Assembly (NCBI RefSeq): GCF_032854445.1
Contig: NC_088298.1
Coordinates: forward strand, 11,149,504 to 11,213,503
Origin: Liolophura sinensis
Lineage: Eukaryota > Mollusca > Polyplacophora > Chitonida > Chitonidae
Reading direction: 5' to 3'
DNA length: 64,000 nucleotides
A program made the position numbers and the translations under genes. Position 1 is the stretch's first letter. Every line of letters starts with the position of its first letter. Below the pieces are notes generated by a model. It was not told the DNA's origin. It saw only the letters and a list, made by a program, of their open reading frames with translations, and ran no database searches. Positions 45,670 to 57,943 of the stretch are shown piece after piece.

Positions 45670-46307
45670 TTGTACAGTACTGGAGTCTGTGCCCCGTAAC
45701 AGAAATGCAACAGCTGTTTAAGAGGACCCCCTTCTGGAGCCTCCCCCTATGATTTGCCTGCAGGACAGTGTCAAATTGGATATTCCAGAGATTTGAAAGA
45801 TTGGCTCTTCTAAACACATATGTATACTTGGACATTTTCTACACAAGCAGTTCACGACTGTGCGATTGACAGCAAAGTTCATGTACATCTAAAAGTACAT
45901 GTACACGTAAAATGCACAGGTGTGGCTCTGATCTAAATTCTCAGGTGTGTTAAATTGTAGTCAGATTCAGTTCTGTGGTTATTCTGTAAGGTGAGGATGT
46001 GTTTCTTCACCAGGCGTCCCAGACAGATTACAGGTAAGATATTTCTGTGGTTGAATTCATTCTCACAAGATGCATGATTTGGCTGTTGTATATTTCACAT
46101 TGTATAAGGGACCTAATTAAATCACATTTAATACCAATGCTATGGACATCTATTGTACCCTTTGCTGGCCAAGAAATATTGTGGGCTCTTTTAGAAGATT
46201 TATAGACCTTGATGGGTAACTTGATTGTGTTGACCCTGCATGCTTTTTGTGGCCTATCTGGTGGTTTAGGTTAAGGGATATGGTGGGAGCCTTGGAAGAT
46301 GCGGTGA
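45670..46307. other. no gene seen; possible micro-exon
   Basis: Between TTTCTTCACCAG (ending 46013) and GTAAGA (46034) lie 20 bases with splice-like flanks. A second open stretch, GGGAGCCTTGGAAGATGCGG near 46285, leads into the array. No partner exons, so neither is called as a gene. Confidence 0.2.
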
Positions 46308-47765
46308 ACGGTTACTCCCAAGTCCCTGCCAAGTATCCTTCACCTGTTAACCTGATCATGGTTACCCCCAAGTCTCTGCCAAGTATCCTTCACCTGTAAA
46401 CCTGATCATGGTTACCCCCAAGTCTCTGCCAAGTATCCTTCACCCGTAAACCTGGTCATTGTTACTCCCAAGTCTCTGCCAAGTATCTTTCACCTGTAAA
46501 CCTGATCATGGTTACCTCCAAATCTCTGCCAAGTATCCTTCACCTGTAAACCTGATCATGGTTACCTCAAAGTCTCTGCCAAGTATCCTTCACCTGTAAA
46601 CCTGATCATGGTTACCCCCAAGTCCCTGCCAAGTATCTTTCACCTGTAAACCTGATCATGGTTACCTCCAAATCTCTGCCAAGTATCTTTCACCTGTAAA
46701 CCTGATCATGGTTACCTCCAAATCTCTGCCAAGTATCCTTCACCTGTAAACCTGATCATGGTTACTCCCAGGTCTCTGCCAAGTATCCGTCACCTGTAAA
46801 CCTGATCATGGTTACTCCCAGGTCTCTGCCAAGTATCCTTCACCTGTAAACCTGATCATGGTTACCTCCAAGTCTCTGCCAAGTATCCTTCACTTGTAAA
46901 CCTGATAATGGTTACCCCCAAGTCTCTGCCAAGTATCCTTCACCTGTAAACCTGATCATGGTTACCCCTAAGTCCCTGCCAAGTATCCTTCACCTGTAAA
47001 CCTGATCATGGTTACCTCCAAGTCTCTGCCAAGTATCCTTCACCTGTAAACCTGATCATGGTTACCCCCAAGTCTCTGCCAAGTATCCTTCACCTGTAAA
47101 CCTGATCATGGTTACTCCCAAGTCTCTGCCAAGTATTTCTTTTACCTGTAAACCTGATCATGGTTACTCCCAGGTCTCTGCCAAGTATCCTTCACCTGTA
47201 AACCTGATCATGGTTACCTCCAAGTCTCTGCCAAGTATCCTTCACCTGTATACCTGGCCATGGTTACCTCCATGTCTCTGCTAAGTATCCTTCACCTGTG
47301 AACCTGATCATGGTTACCCCTAAGTCCCTGCCAAGTATCCTTCACCTGCAAACCTGATCATGGTTACCTCCAAGTCTCTGCCAAGTATCCTTCACCTGTA
47401 AACCTGATCGTGGTTACCCCCAAGTCCCTGCCAAGTATCCTTCACCTGTAAACCTGATCATGGTTACTCTCAAGTCTCTGCCAAGTATTTTTTTACCTGT
47501 AAACCTGATCATGGTTACCTCCAAGTCTCTGCCAAGTATCCTTCACCTGTAAACCTGATCATGGTTACCCCCAAGTCCCTGCCAAGTATCCTTCACCTGT
47601 AAACCTGATCATGGTTACTCCCAAGTCTCTGCCAAGTATTTTTTTACCTGTAAACCTGATCATGGTTACTCCCAGGTCTCTGCCAAGTATCCTTCACCTG
47701 TAAACCTGGTCATGGTTACCTCCATGTCTCTGCCAAGTCTCCTTCACCTGTAGACCTTGGTTATC
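46308..47765. repeat. 50-bp minisatellite, about 29 copies
   Basis: The unit is GGTTACCCCCAAGTCTCTGC, CAAGTATCCTTCACCTGTAA, ACCTGATCAT. Some units carry a TATTTTTTTACC or TATTTCTTTTACC variant instead of TATCCTTCACC (about 47135, 47490 and 47640). Each unit contains TGATCA. Confidence 0.96.
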
Positions 47766-47875
47766 ATGGTTACTAAGTAATTTTCTTGAAAATGGTTTTA
47801 AAAAAAAGATAATGAAGCCCCTTAAAAACACCGTCCAAAATGACTATTAATAGAAGCATAAATGTACCTAATTTT

Positions 47876-47972
47876 TTACCTCCTCCCACCATTATGCTGG
47901 CCGCTGTCATATAAGTGAAATAGTCTTGAGTAGGGCGTAAAATACCAATCAAATAAATAAATAAATAAATTT
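47876..47972 (+). repeat. family A SINE, 3' end
   Basis: CCACCATTATGCTGGCCGCT, AAATAGTCTTGAGTAGGGCG and (AAAT)n tail; the 5' two thirds are missing. Confidence 0.93.
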
Positions 47973-49184
47973 TTGACCTGAGAAAATCAGAGGCTTATTA
48001 CAGATGTTGACAGAATGACCATGATTGTACTGATGGTTTGTGCCAAATGGCAGTGAAAACCTTCAGTGTTTTTAGGTGCATACATGCATTTTAGAAGGAC
48101 AAGTGAGAAAAAGTGAAGAAGTGCTTTTCTGAAATATAGCTATTATTTTGACTGCTGGCTCCGACTCCTGTGGGCTTGTGTATTACTTCCAGAATGCTTG
48201 CTAAACTAGTTGTGATTGTTTTTAATAAGTTTTGATCTTCTCATCATAAATTGGGTGTGCAGTAGAGGTAATCTAATTAAATTAAAACTAAAATTTTGTG
48301 CTCACTTTTCTACTGTGATTTCAGACCTTAAGTTGTTAACCCTGATGTAAGTGAATTTAAAAAAAAAGATCCACAAACAGAATAAAAATACCAGGTACCA
48401 AATCTTACGGTACCTCAATCAGGGATGAGAAAAAAGTTTCACCCTTTTTGGAAAATTTGAACCTGTCCATATTTACTTTATTTTGGAGGCTTGTACTTTT
48501 TAGAGCTGTCCATAAGAAAAAAGTATTCAAAATCTACAGCAGTTTTCAATCTGAAGTATATTTATTTGTATAGACATTCAAAGATGTTTTGCTTTAATAT
48601 AAATCATATTTATGCAAGAGTTTCCAGTTAAGCATGTAAACATGTATCTTTGACACAGCTGTATAGCAGTAAGTGTTTTTAACTCATTTAACAGGTGCAT
48701 GTACCATAAGTTGGTGATTATATCATGCATGTAGTTTTGCATGGAAGGACCTACGGCACTTTTGCCACTCCAGAAAGGATAGAGACATAGGATAGAAAAA
48801 AAAAAACAGTGGTGGTATATGGTCTGAAGGGTTGCAATTGGTATTGGCCACAAACTTTCACATTTTATCAGCTTGGCATTTTACACTCGTGTGGAATCAA
48901 TTTCTCTGTATAATCAGTTCCTTTTATAGTATAAAATTTTGTCACTCACTTCATTTATTTTCATTAGAGTGCCCATGCAGTTTCCTCTTCCCTTATATAG
49001 AGGGGATATATGAAGAAAATGTTCCTGAATAGAAAAGAATTAAACCCCAAGAAATGGTTGTAAATATGCAGGCCTATAATGTTCATGGTGTGATGAAGAT
49101 TGATAACCATTAATTGAAGTTTAATTTGTTAGCATGTACAAGGTATAAAATTTTTGCAAAATCCATTTTGCTGTTATACATGGT
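47973..49184. other. no gene seen
   Basis: AT-rich; no supported exon. Minus and plus open frames at 48578-49032 lack splice context. Confidence 0.4.
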
Positions 49185-49345
49185 ATTAAGTTATTGCACA
49201 CAATGTATCCAGTTTTTGCACACAATGTAACAAATTGTTGCACACAATGTGTCAAGTGTTTGCACAAAATGTAACAAATTGTTGCACACAATGTATCAAG
49301 TTGTTGCATAAGGTATTAAGGTGTTGCACAATGTATTAAAGTGTT
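49185..49345 (+). repeat. 20-23 bp tandem repeat around TTGCACACAATGTA
   Basis: Seven or eight units such as GTTGCACACAATGTATCAAG with variable joins. A minus-strand frame is open over part of it as a by-product. Confidence 0.9.
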
Positions 49346-49449
49346 GCACACATTGTATTGCCTATGAAAGCCTTGATGGTTCAGCAGTGCATATTGCACT
49401 TCACCTAAAGTTTAGCATGCTTGAATCTGTTTGATTTATCCATCTAATT

Positions 49450-49595
49450 AGGCCAGTTTTTTTGTGAAGTTTAATTTGTTATCAGAAAAACTAAAGGGGT
49501 TGGAATCAGTAGTATTATATTAAAACCTTTTATGTGCTTCTGAAAGTGCATTTTTACAAACCAAACTTGAGGTGAAATAGAATACTTGTAAACAT
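49450..49595 (+). repeat. dispersed repeat, partner of 27.79 kb
   Basis: GGCCAGTTTTTTTGTGAAGT, TGCTTCTGAAAGTGCATTTT, ACAAACCAAACTTGAGGTG follow the same order as at 27788-27965. Confidence 0.75.
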
Positions 49596-49675
49596 TGATG
49601 TGTGTTTTAATGATTTGAAGTCCGTTTAACAAGCTTCCACTATAAATCCAGGCTTTGTTGAAATAGATTGATAAA

Positions 49676-49898
49676 TTTATTTATTTTGATTGGTATTTTA
49701 CGCCGTTCTCAAGAATATTTCACTTATATGACAGTGACCAGCATTATGGTAGGTGGAAACCGGGCAGGGCCTGGGGGGAACCCACGACCATCCGCAGGTT
49801 GCTGGCAGACCTTCCCACTTACGGCTAGAGAGGAAACCAGCATGAACTGGGCTTGAACTCATGGTGACCGCATTGGTGAGAGGCTCCTGGGTCATTGA
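49676..49898 (-). repeat. family A SINE, nearly complete, inverted
   Basis: On the plus strand: GATTGGTATTTTACGCCG, CCAGCATTATGGTAGGTGG, CCATCCGCAGGTTGCTGG, GAACTCATGGTGACCGCATT, GAGAGGCTCCTGGGTCATT. The outermost head is missing. Confidence 0.96.
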
Positions 49899-50015
49899 TA
49901 AAGAAATCCTCTGTGGAATGAGACAGTAATATTTACAGAGATTGGAAATATTTGATTGTGTACATAACAGCTGTGATTGTTAGCTTCATCATGTTAGATA
50001 CAGCCTGTTTTGTTT

Positions 50016-50057
50016 TACCTGGGATTAAGATGGACGTCTGTCTTAATCCCAGGTTTT
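50016..50057. mobile_element. near-perfect palindrome, probable MITE remnant
   Basis: ACCTGGGATTAAGA, a ten-base centre with GACGTC, then TCTTAATCCCAGGT. A related half (AAGATAGACGTCTGTCTTGA then TCCCAG) occurs at 56777-56808. Confidence 0.6.
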
Positions 50058-50876
50058 ACTAAAATCAGCATTTTTTGCTTTTAAACTTTCTTATATATTT
50101 CTTCATTTTAAATCTTTCTATACAATATAACACCATTCAGCAAATGTTTGAACTTGAAAATTGAATTGAACATTAAACCAGCTCTTTTTGGAAGCTAATA
50201 GCTATCCATCTCTCGCTGTCACTGTTTGCATGCATGGTTAGAATATTAGTGGGCATTGACGCTCATGTGCCCATTTGCCCAGTCATCGAAGAACATGTAT
50301 TTGTCTTTCACCAATATCGTATGCATTATAAGTCCGCGTGGAAAAGCCTAGTTAGTAACATATCGCATGGCAGGTTTGCTTCAGACACTCCACCCTTTAT
50401 TACAACTGAAATGTGGCATTGAAACGATAACAATCGAAAGAATTAGTGTCTAGAATAACTTTCACATATACTACCCATATAGAATCCATTCTTCATGAAA
50501 GTAACGGTACAAAAAAATAAGACAACCTCTACCTACCAAAATTAACATCACTAATTGAGCCAGGAATGCAAAATTGAGGCTGGGCTATTAAATTACCTGT
50601 GTACTTTTAATAAAACAGCAATCAAATACCAGTTCATGTACATGAAAGCTGTATCAAAATGGTTTATTTTCAGGGTACCCCTGAAGGACGTGACTTCTAT
50701 CTGCGGGTTTTCTGACTCTTGTAATAACAACAACAACGATGTCATGGCCACAAAGAATAGCCTTCCCCTCCACCGTCTAAAACAGGGTTCCACAGAGAAA
50801 GGTAGGCCAAAGCACATCCATAACTGAGTTGCACTAGATGCGAATTTGTGGGTGTATCAGGTATGATTTGTCTTAT
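50058..50876. other. no gene seen
   Basis: AT-rich. Short open frames near 50234 and 50555 are unsupported; a (ACA)n-like stretch lies at about 50725-50737. Confidence 0.4.
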
Positions 50877-51006
50877 AGTTAGTTTGCCAGCAACCTGCTT
50901 GTGGTCGTGGGTTTCCCTGGGCTCTGCCCGGTTTTTTCCCACCATAGTGCTGGCTGATGTCGTATAAATGAAATATATTTGAGTACGGTGTAAAATATCA
51001 ATGAGT
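50877..51006 (+). repeat. family A SINE, 5'-truncated
   Basis: GCCAGCAACCTGCTTGTGGT, GGCTCTGCCCGG, TTGAGTACGGTGTAAAATA. Points tail-to-tail at the next copy. Confidence 0.92.
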
Positions 51007-51032
51007 GGTAGGCTGCCATCCTTGAAACAGCT

Positions 51033-51203
51033 TTATTAATTTATTTATTTATTTATTTGATTGATGTTTTACGCCGTATTCAAGAATATTTCATGTATAC
51101 GACGGCGGCCAGCATTATGGTAGGTGGAAACCGGGCAGTACCCAGGGGAAATCCGCAACCATCCGCAGGTTGTTGACAGACCTTCTCACTTGCAGCCGGA
51201 TGG
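51033..51203 (-). repeat. family A SINE, 5'-truncated, inverted
   Basis: (TTTA)n, GATTGATGTTTTACGCCG, CCAGCATTATGGTAGGTGG, CCATCCGCAGGTTG on the plus strand. Faces 50877-51006 across about 26 bp. Confidence 0.95.
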
Positions 51204-51715
51204 AATAGCTTTAGAATGATGGAAAATTAAAACAGCACCATTATATGTCACATCCATCTTTTTGGTCATAATATTTAGAAAAGTAATTTAAACTAGTACA
51301 TTGTAACACATGTCTATTTATGATTTCAGCTGATGTATATAGTGATGCTTTATTGACTGTTTTCAGGTTTTAAAAAATGGAATTGTATATACTGTTTGTA
51401 CATGGTTAATGTTCATGTATTGCTATGAAGGGCCTCTGGGAAAAGCAAATTTTTCATTTTGACAGATCTACCGTCCTTAAATAAAAATTTTATTGATTCA
51501 TTCACATTCATTGTGATATTGTAATTAAAAAATTGTTGACTTTTCTGAACTTAGCTGCCGTGCATGAATGAAATCATATCCATTTTTGGCGTCTTTAACC
51601 TCTGTATACCATGTATCCAAAAAGTCTCACGAGAAAACATGACCAGTCATTCTATTGTAGACATGCAGATAGAATCCAGTATTGTAGAACACCTTAGATT
51701 GATGCACGAGCTCAA
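51204..51715. other. no gene seen
   Basis: AT-rich sequence between SINEs with no recognisable exon. Confidence 0.45.
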
Positions 51716-51886
51716 TCTTCAGCCCGTACGTGGGTAGGTCTGGCAGCAACCTGCGGATGGTGGTGGATTTCCCCTGGGCTCTGCCCGGTTTCCACGCACT
51801 ATAACGCTGGCCGCCGTCATAAAGGTGAAATATTCTTGAGTACGGCGTAAAACACCAATCAAATAAAAAAACAAATAAATAAATCA
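51716..51886 (+). repeat. family A SINE, 5'-truncated
   Basis: CCCGTACGTGGGTAGGTCTG, CAACCTGCGGATGGTGGTGG, GAAATATTCTTGAGTACGGC and A-rich (AAAT)n tail. Confidence 0.96.
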
Positions 51887-52127
51887 GTCTTCAGCTGATA
51901 GTTTTATACGTGACCAGGCCATGGTAAATTAAGCACTGTAGGGAGCTTGCTGTCGGCATTTCTGATTCTAGTTCAAGTGTGATCGACGATATTATTGTAT
52001 ACTCCAAAGAAAAAAAGAAGGAAAAAATTCCAAATGCCATTTCTAACATGTCCGTCTGAGTGGTTGGGATCAAAAGGCCGCCATATTCTGTTTTCGACAA
52101 CAATGCAGTACATGTACTCAAATATCG

Positions 52128-52313
52128 TTAAAGGGATACAGAATAGATGCTGATTGGCTGACAGTGGAGAGAGGGTTTCCTGGGCTAAAACCTCCAGCAA
52201 TGGTCACTCTTGAACAAATCTGCCATACAAAAAAATTCCTCTTAGACTGGGCATAGCCTGGACTTGCCTAACTCTCACACTAGCCAATCAGAAACGATTC
52301 AGTATCCCTTTAA
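52128..52313. mobile_element. 186-bp MITE flanked by TTAA
   Basis: TTAA at 52128-52131 and 52310-52313 bound inverted ends: AAAGGGATACAGAATAGATG then CTGATTGGCTGA on the left, TAGCCAATCAGAAACG then ATTCAGTATCCCTTT on the right. TTAA target duplication is typical of piggyBac-type transposition, so this may be a non-autonomous derivative. No open frame. A partial relative lies at 3250-3350. Confidence 0.8.
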
Positions 52314-52994
52314 AGGCAAAGAACAGATGAAAGACCATTGAATATTGTCCGGGAAAATAGTTTGATTTATTTTTTTAGAATATTTTTTGACCTAGTAAAA
52401 TGCATTTAAACTTTGGATTCGATGGTGGCCTTTCTGACCATATTGGGACCAGGAATGTCAATTCAGCCTTGTACCACTTAACACAAACTGATTACTGTAT
52501 TTCATTATTCAAAATACATCTTCATATACTGTGAATCCATTCAACAAATGGACCTTGAAACAAACCAACAAAGTCAAAAAATATTGCTGTGACTTCCCTG
52601 ATACCCTCTGGGTCCCAACAGACCACTGTAGAATTCTATGTTCTAAATGCATTTTAATCAGGTAGAAAAATTCTGAACAAATAAATCTAACTAATTTCCT
52701 GGACTGTGTTTAATGGTCTTTCATCTGATAAATACTTTATTTTAGTGTTTTCTTTGCCTTAAGGCATGGAGTTAATTGTAATGAAGTGAAATATCAAATG
52801 TAAAACTTTTTCTGATCAGCTTGCACTGGTGAGAGCCAAAAGGCCAACGTCCTGTTTTCAACAAACACTGTAATCATTTCATTGAGATATAAGGTAAAGA
52901 TTAAGTATTGGGACATTAACATAATTTCATTATGAATGTTGTCCGTAGAAGACTTGGAGAATAGACTATTGTGCCTTCATTTTTATCGGATTTT
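52314..52994. other. no gene seen
   Basis: AT-rich, no supported feature before the 104-bp array. Confidence 0.45.
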
Positions 52995-55830
52995 TTATTG
53001 GATACATCAATGGTGACAGCAAATTTGCTCAGTGCTGGCTCACAGTGGGTGTATGGTCCCCGATTCATACACCGACCATCATTCATGTGCCATGATAGAC
53101 AGTTGATACATCAGTGGTGACAGCAGATTTGCTCAATGCTGGCTCACAGTGGGTGTATGGTCCCTGATTCATACACCGACCATCATACATGTGCCATGAT
53201 AGACAGTTGATACATCAGTGGTGACAGCAGATTTGCTCAATGCTGGCTCACAGTGGGTGTATGGTCCCCGATTCATACACCGACCATCATTCATACGCCG
53301 ACCATCATTCATGTGCCATGATAGACGGTTGATACATCAGTGGTGACAGCAGATTTGCTCAATGCTGGCTCACAGTGGGTGTATTGTCCCCGATTCATAC
53401 ACCGACCATCATACATGTGCCATGATAGACAGTTGATACATCAGTGGTGACAGCAGATTTGCTCAATGCTGGCTCACAGTGGGTGTATGGTCCCTGATTC
53501 ATACACCGACCATCATTCATGTGCCATGATAGACAGTTGATACATCAGTGGTGACAGCAGATTTGCTCAATGCTGGCTCACAGTGGGTGTATGGTCCCTG
53601 ATTCATACACCGACCATCATTCATGTGCCATGATAGACAGTTGATACATCAGTGGTGACAGCAGATTTGCTCAATGCTGGCTCACAGTGGGTGTATGGTC
53701 CCTGATTCATACACCGACCATCATTCATGTGCCACGATAGACGGTTGATACATCAGTGGTGACAGCAGATTTGCTCAATGCTGGCTCACAGTGGGTGTAT
53801 GGTCCCCGATTCATACGCTGACCATCATTCATGTGCCATGATAGACAGTTGATACATCAGTGGTGACAGCAGATTTGCTCAGTGCTGGCTCACAGTGGGT
53901 GTATGGTCCCCGATTCATACGCTGACCATCATTCATGTGCCATGATAGACAGTTGATACATCAGTGGTGACAGCAGATTTGCTCAGTGCTGGCTCACAGT
54001 GGGTGTATGGTCCCCGATTCATACGCTGACCATCATTCATGTGCCATGATAGACGGTTGATACATCAGTGGTGACAGCAGATTTGCTCAGTGCTGGCTCA
54101 CAGTGGGTGTATTGTCCCCGATTCATACACCGACCATCATTCATGTGCCATGATAGACAGTTGATACATCAGTGGTGACAGCAGATTTGCTCAATGCTGG
54201 CTCACTGTGGGTGTATGGTCTCCGATTCATACACCGACCATCATTCATGTGAGATGGTAGACGGTAGATACATCAATGGTGACGGCAGATTTGCTCAATG
54301 CTGGCTCACTGTGGGTGTATGGTCCCCGATTCATATAAGGACCATCATACATGTGAGATGGTAGATGGTTGATACACCAATGGTGACAGCAGATTTGCTC
54401 AATGCTGGCTCACTGTGGGTGTATGGTCTCCGATTCATACACCGACCATCATACATGTGAGATGGTAGACGGTTGATACACCAATGGTGACAGCAGATTT
54501 GCTCAATGCTGGCTCACAGTGGGTGTATGGTCCCCGATTCATATACCGACCATCATTCATGTGAGATGGTAGATGGTTGATACACCAATGGTGACAGCAG
54601 AATTGCTCAGTGCTGGCTCACTGTGGGTGTATGGTCCCCGATTCATACACCGACCATCATTCATGTGAGATGGTAGATGGTTGATACACCAATGGTGACA
54701 GCAGATTTGCTCAGTGCTGGCTCACTGTGGGTGTATGGTCCCCAATTCATACACCGACCATCATTCATGTGAGATGGTAGACGGTAGATACATCAATGGT
54801 GACAGCAGATTTGCTCAATGCTGGCTCACTGTGGGTGTATGGTCCCCGATTCATATAAGGACCATCATACATGTGAGATGGTAGATGGTTGATACACCAA
54901 TGGTGACGGCAGATTTGCTCAATGCTGGCTCACTGTGGGTGTATGGTCCCCGATTCATACACCGACCATCATTCATGTGAGATGGTAGACGGTAGATACA
55001 TCAGTGGTGACAGCAGATTTGCTCAATGCTGGCTCACTGTGGGTGTATGGTCCCCGATTCATATAAGGACCATCATACATGTGAGATGGTAGACGGTAGA
55101 TACATCAATGGTAACAGCAGATTTGCTCAATGCTGGCTCACAGTGGGTGTATGGTCCCCGATTCATACACCGACCATCATACATGTGCCATGATAGATGG
55201 TAAATACATCAGTGGTGACAGCAGATTTGCTCAATGCTGGCAGACATTGGGTGTATGGTCCCCGATTCATACACCGACCATCATACATGTGCCATGATAG
55301 ATGGTAAATACATCAGTGGTGACAGCAGATTTGCTCAATGCTGGCTCACAGTGGGTGTATGGTCCCCGATTCATACACCGACCATCATACATGTGCCATG
55401 ATAGATGGTAAATACACCAATGGTGACAGCAGATTTGCTCAATGCTGGCTCACTGTGGGTGTATGGTCCCCGATTCATGTGCCGACCATCATTCATGTGA
55501 GATGGTAGATGGTTGATACATCAGTGGTGACAGCAGATTTGCTCAGTGCTGGCTCACAGTGGGTGTATGGTCTCCGATTCATACACCGACCATCATTCAT
55601 GTGCCATGATAGACGGTTGATACATCAGTGGTGACAGCAGATTTGCTCAGTGCTGGCTCACTGTGGGTGTATGGTCCCCGATTCATACGCCGACCATCAT
55701 ACATGTGAGATGGTAGACAGTTGATACATCAGTGGTGACAGCAGATTTGCTCAATGCTGGCTCACAGTGGGTGTATGGTCCCCGATTCATACGCCGACCA
55801 TCATTCGTATGCCGACCATCAGGCCATGAT
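52995..55830. repeat. 104-bp minisatellite, about 27 copies, two subfamilies
   Basis: The unit is GTTGATACATCAGTGGTGAC, AGCAGATTTGCTCAATGCTG, GCTCACAGTGGGTGTATGGT, CCCCGATTCATACACCGACC, ATCATTCATGTGCCATGATA, GACA. Subfamily 1 has GTGCCATGATAGAC; subfamily 2 has GTGAGATGGTAGAC, usually with CACTGTGGG and CACCAATGG. Subfamily 1 fills about 53.0-54.2 kb, subfamily 2 about 54.25-55.1 kb, and they mix afterwards. ATGGTC and GACCAT within each unit can pair across a short loop. Longest array in the window, about 2.8 kb. Confidence 0.96.
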
Positions 55831-56604
55831 GCCAGGAGGATTTAAGGTTAGGACCTGTTTGGACAGTACTTCACAGCGGTTAATAAAAGGCACAGCTGTT
55901 GTGAACTTAGAACTCTTGTTCAAATCTTGCTGTCTTATTTCCTATTGGGTATACTAATGATAAGTCTGAATTATTTCAGAGAGATCGTTTTTCAGTCGCA
56001 CAAAAATTACAGCTAATATATATACCTAAAGATGTTAATTATTCAGGGGATGGGTACATTTAGTATTTTGGCATTTCAGGAAATTATTCGCTTCTCATTT
56101 GCTCACATTAAGATTGATTTAAACTACATGTTTAACCTGTATATGTAGACATGCACATACAGCTCTGAAATATAACACTGGTCACTGCCGGACATGCGTG
56201 TAGGATCGGCGACCTTTCTCAAACCTCTGTAATATTTTCACTAGGGCTAAAGGTCAATATTTGGGATGGCATATCAAGCAAAAAATGATCATGAAATGCC
56301 AATATCCACAAGTTGTGAGAATTAGTGGAGGTGTATGAGAATGATTTGTAGCATTATCATGGTCATCTTTGGCTGAAACCACTCGGGGCGATAATTACTT
56401 TAGTTCCTACAACAATCCTAATTTATAGGCTGCATGCAGGAAAAGTTGATAAGTACTGGTGTCAGCATGACCTCAAATGACCTGGCCTTCCAGGTATCTG
56501 TTGTACATGCACTCATGCCAGTAGTCATTCTTATTAATTATTGGATGTATTATAGGTTGGATATAAACTCTGACAAAAGAATCAAGGTTTTTTAGATATT
56601 AGAT
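55831..56604. other. no gene seen
   Basis: Non-coding sequence; nothing recognised. Confidence 0.45.
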
Positions 56605-56752
56605 GAGGTCTGCCAACAACTTGCAGATGGTCGTGGGTTTCCCCCCAGGTTCTGCTCGGTTTCCTCCCACCATGATTCTGGTCGCCGTCGTATAAGTGAA
56701 ATATTCTTGAGTAAGGCGTAAAACATAAATTAAATAAATAAATAGGTAAATA
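56605..56752 (+). repeat. family A SINE, 5'-truncated
   Basis: GAGGTCTGCCAACAACTTGC, GATGGTCGTGGGTTTCCC, GAAATATTCTTGAGTAAGGC and (AAAT)n tail. Confidence 0.95.
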
Positions 56753-57607
56753 TAGTTGATGTTAATTCAGGCTGGTGTGAAGATAGACGTCTGTCTTGAT
56801 CCCAGATTCAGGAAGCTCTGTATTTTGACAAGTCAGATGAACTGTCTGAAAGAGATGATTTTTGTCCAGTCAGAACCATCAAGTTACATAATTCTGACTG
56901 ATGGAGTGAAACGTGCAAATGATGTTTGGCAGACTGTAAATTTGTAGATGTAAAATTTATGACCTTGCTTTGATGGTTTGCCTCGTGGACTGTGTGTAGA
57001 ACTTCTCATTCTGTGTCTTTTAGTAGATTATTGCCGTAGACGAGATTTTTGGACAAAAATTCCAAGGGCAGCAATTTTTTGGGTTGTATTTGGGGTAAAG
57101 TGTACAATCATTTGTCAGTTTAAAAACTTGAATCTATTATGTTTTCACTTGGCCTAAGGTTTTCCCAATTTGCCTAACTTCATGTAACCTGTCCGTCCCA
57201 TCGTCTGAAGCTGGTGTATAGATCACCTGATCAATTTTCAGACAGCAGGGTAGAGTGATGTTTCCCAACAGCTTTGAAATTACTTAATGCAAACATTGCT
57301 GTCTTCGTGAGAATGTTTGACGAACATCATTTTATAATGTAAATAAATTTGGGGTCTGGAAAAGGAATGGGCATTTTAAATCGTTAAGGTTTGTAAGGTG
57401 TATAAACCCTGTGTATGTGTTTCCTGGACCCTTATCTTCTTAGCCTTCAGCAATATTCAAACCCACCAGGTGTTGCTTCAAAAATTGAAAAGCAGAGACA
57501 AATATACATTATAATCAGACAAGCAGAAAATGTTGTTTCATGGTTGTAGAATGGACTGTGTATATGAGCTAAAAGCCCTCAACAATATATGATCAGTTTT
57601 AAAACCT
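56753..57607. other. no gene seen; palindrome half
   Basis: Contains the half-palindrome AAGATAGACGTCTGTCTTGA (about 56780) related to 50016-50057. No exon recognised. Confidence 0.45.
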
Positions 57608-57774
57608 GTGCTCGGGCAGTACATGGGAAGGTCTGTAAACAGCCTGCGGATGGTTGTGGTTTCCCTTGGGCTTTGCCCAGTTTCCTCCTACCATAATGCT
57701 TGCAGCCGTCGTATAAGTGAAATATTCTTGAGTACAGCGTAAAACATCAATCAAATAAATAAATAAATAAAGCT
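57608..57774 (+). repeat. family A SINE, 5'-truncated
   Basis: ACATGGGAAGGTCTGTAAAC, CAGCCTGCGGATGGTTGTGG, GAAATATTCTTGAGTACAGC and (AAAT)n tail. Confidence 0.95.
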
Positions 57775-57943
57775 TGTGCATAGAAATTTAGTGTTACTGT
57801 ATAAATACATGTGTGACGTATTATGTTATTCACAATGCAGCATATACATCTGGAGAGTATCCTGGGACGTGGAATTTAGATGTTCCATTACTGCCGGCAT
57901 TGTTCTTGAAGTCTTGCTTAACGATAGCATAAGTTGATAACTG

